Assembly: GCA_044356555.1 (NCBI GenBank) | Contig: JBIKWB010000023.1 | Location: forward strand, 1-64,000 | DNA: 64,000 bases | Source of the DNA: Tous-C4FEB sp044356555 | GTDB lineage: Bacteria; Verrucomicrobiota; Verrucomicrobiia; Opitutales; Opitutaceae | Direction of reading: 5' to 3' | Notes under the pieces: generated by a model | What the model was told of the DNA's origin: nothing | The model's database searches: none | What the model saw: the letters and a program-made list of their open reading frames with translations, nothing else | Position numbers and translations under genes: made by a program | Shown: positions 62,908 to 64,000 of the stretch, piece by piece | Layout of the letters: every line of letters begins with the position of its first letter | Position numbering within the stretch: the stretch's first letter is position 1

Positions 62908-64000
62908 CTACTCGAATGCCCCTCGCTTCGTTTTTCTCCTGCCCGCGGAAGCCGCTGAGACCATTGCATCATCGCGTAACGGCTGGGTCTGCCGAGTCAT
63001 CTCTTTCTGCCAATATTCGATCATAGCGGGAGGGACTTCGGCTTTGGTCGCCGCGGTTCGCCACCCGCCGAGGGTTGCTGCTTCCACTTGACCGTAGATC
63101 TCGCGGGCTACTTTGGCTGATATGCCGCCGATCTCGGCCAGGCGGAGGAGCGAAGTGAATTTGATCGGGATCTGCGCGCTGCCGAGCCAGTGCAGCGCGA
63201 TGAGCGTCGTGAATACGCTGGGATTGAGATCGTAGGCGGGCGTGAGTGACCAAGTCATTGTATTCTCATTATAGAGAAAACTATGATTTCGACCGTGATC
63301 ATCGCGGTTTGTCGCGAGAAGGTTGAAAACTGCACGCCGAAAACACTCTGCCGCCTCTTGGGCTCCGCCAAGCCGGCGGCTTAGTCGCATGAAGTCCTCG
63401 TAGTCGATGGCGCCGTCTGCGGCCTTGCGGTGCATCATGCCGCTAAGCGTGTGAACGTGCCGCCGTCGAACAGTCCCATCGTTCCGCAGATAGCGGTCGA
63501 ATCGCTCTACCGCAAAATGCCGCCGCTGGCCGTCGAAGACTAGGCACCCCCGGGGGACACGGATCCCTGCATTTCTCGCCATCAACCAGAAGGCGAATTC
63601 GACGGCACCTTCAGCCTCATCGCTGGAACGTGCGAATTTTAGTATGCAGGGGCTGTAGCCGGGAGGAGGATTACCCCCGACAAGAATTTCGTGACGCTCG
63701 ATGAATTCACCTTCCAGTCGCAGGTGGACTGAGGTCTTGGGATAGGCGCCTCCTAGGGTGCTGCCACCCTTGGCTAGGGCGGCGTTAACTTGCTCCGCAG
63801 ATAGGGGCACGGGAGTAGCACGCAGTCGGTCCGCGTCGCGCGCGAGTGTGGCGAGATCTACGGCAGACGGGTTTTGCTCGGCGCCGGCCCCCAGCACAGG
63901 CTCGAATGTGATCGCCCCAGGACCGCGCTGACCGATGGCTGCAAGCTTACCCAGTGGCGTCTGCACTTCCGGCATCTCGTGGCGCAGCATGCGTTCACCC
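62908..64000 (-). CDS. HipA-type serine/threonine kinase (5' end outside window)
   Basis: About 364 codons are visible and the frame is open at base 64000 (GERMLRHEMPEV precedes the usual internal start). The first visible part matches the region after the HipA N-subdomain (GKLAAIGQRGPGAITFEP). The kinase features are present: HFAVERFDRY for ATP binding, catalytic loop NRDDHGRNHSFLY near residue 230, and the metal motif PAYDLNPS. HipA kinases phosphorylate aminoacyl-tRNA synthetases and act as persistence toxins. The HipB antitoxin, normally upstream, would be beyond the window edge, so a full toxin-antitoxin pair cannot be confirmed. Confidence 0.87.
   Translation of the reverse strand, partial: GERMLRHEMPEVQTPLGKLAAIGQRGPGAITFEPVLGAGAEQNPSAVDLATLARDADRLRATPVPLSAEQVNAALAKGGSTLGGAYPKTSVHLRLEGEFIERHEILVGGNPPPGYSPCILKFARSSDEAEGAVEFAFWLMARNAGIRVPRGCLVFDGQRRHFAVERFDRYLRNDGTVRRRHVHTLSGMMHRKAADGAIDYEDFMRLSRRLGGAQEAAECFRRAVFNLLATNRDDHGRNHSFLYNENTMTWSLTPAYDLNPSVFTTLIALHWLGSAQIPIKFTSLLRLAEIGGISAKVAREIYGQVEAATLGGWRTAATKAEVPPAMIEYWQKEMTRQTQPLRDDAMVSAASAGRRKTKRGAFE

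Overview
The window looks like part of a Verrucomicrobia chromosome, most likely an Opitutaceae-type carbohydrate degrader. Several things point there. A DUF1553/DUF1549 c-type cytochrome protein is paired with a DUF1501 Tat protein, a pairing typical of Planctomycetes and Verrucomicrobia. The TonB receptors carry an 'LSPFxV' N-terminal motif. There are many Tat-exported Gfo/Idh oxidoreductases, BNR/sialidase-like proteins, FAD-dependent 'FAD_oxidored' proteins and LacI, XylR, AraC and GntR sugar regulators. GC is high, so long antisense ORFs are common and were ignored. Almost no start codon that I inspected has a Shine-Dalgarno sequence. No tRNA, rRNA, CRISPR array, transposase or origin was seen.

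Layout. 1-7.7 kb (minus): an eroded operon with a TonB-receptor 5' stub joined to a hydrolase-like 3' fragment, then DUF1553, DUF1501 and a GH78-like rhamnosidase gene running off the left edge. 8.3-11.6 kb (plus): LacI regulator, D-lyxose-isomerase-like cupin, MFS transporter. 11.7-12.9 kb: DUF4143 ATPase. 13.2-15.6 kb (minus): exported Gfo/Idh and sugar-epimerase-like TIM barrel. 15.8-29.5 kb: a sugar catabolic block with a XylR-type regulator, a nine-gene minus-strand set (MBL-fold lactonase-like, 2-hydroxyacid dehydrogenase, cupin glucose-6-phosphate isomerase-like, shikimate-dehydrogenase-like, FGGY kinase, Zn-dehydrogenase, fucose-isomerase-like, Gfo/Idh, MFS), then a divergent TIM-barrel epimerase and Gfo/Idh pair. 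Three copies of a direct-repeat operator with 21-nt periodicity tie the block together.

29.8-36 kb (minus): ThuA-like protein, Gfo/Idh, decayed fragments including a quinoprotein tail, TIM-barrel epimerase, and a BNR plus LamG protein. 36-44 kb: a repeat element, GntR-LacI-type regulator, TonB receptor, perfect terminator, BNR protein, FAD oxidoreductase, SGNH hydrolase. 44-60.5 kb: SDR, RraA-like aldolase, several gene fragments, BNR proteins, MFS, HIT protein, two FAD oxidoreductases, an AraC regulator with two matching operator candidates, a YhcH/NanQ-like protein, an N-acetylneuraminate-lyase-like aldolase and two further 2-hydroxyacid dehydrogenases. This resembles a sialic-acid or keto-sugar-acid utilisation locus, but no NanE or NanK is visible. 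60.5-64 kb: two repeat copies flanking an AlbA_2/Schlafen-type ATP-binding regulator, and a HipA-type kinase running off the right edge.

Two themes stand out. First, the window is rich in short operator-like repeats that link regulators to distant genes. Second, it holds at least six truncated or fused gene remnants whose junctions look like internal deletions. These mean either real erosion of an accessory sugar-use region or assembly joins, and the joins should be tested with reads.
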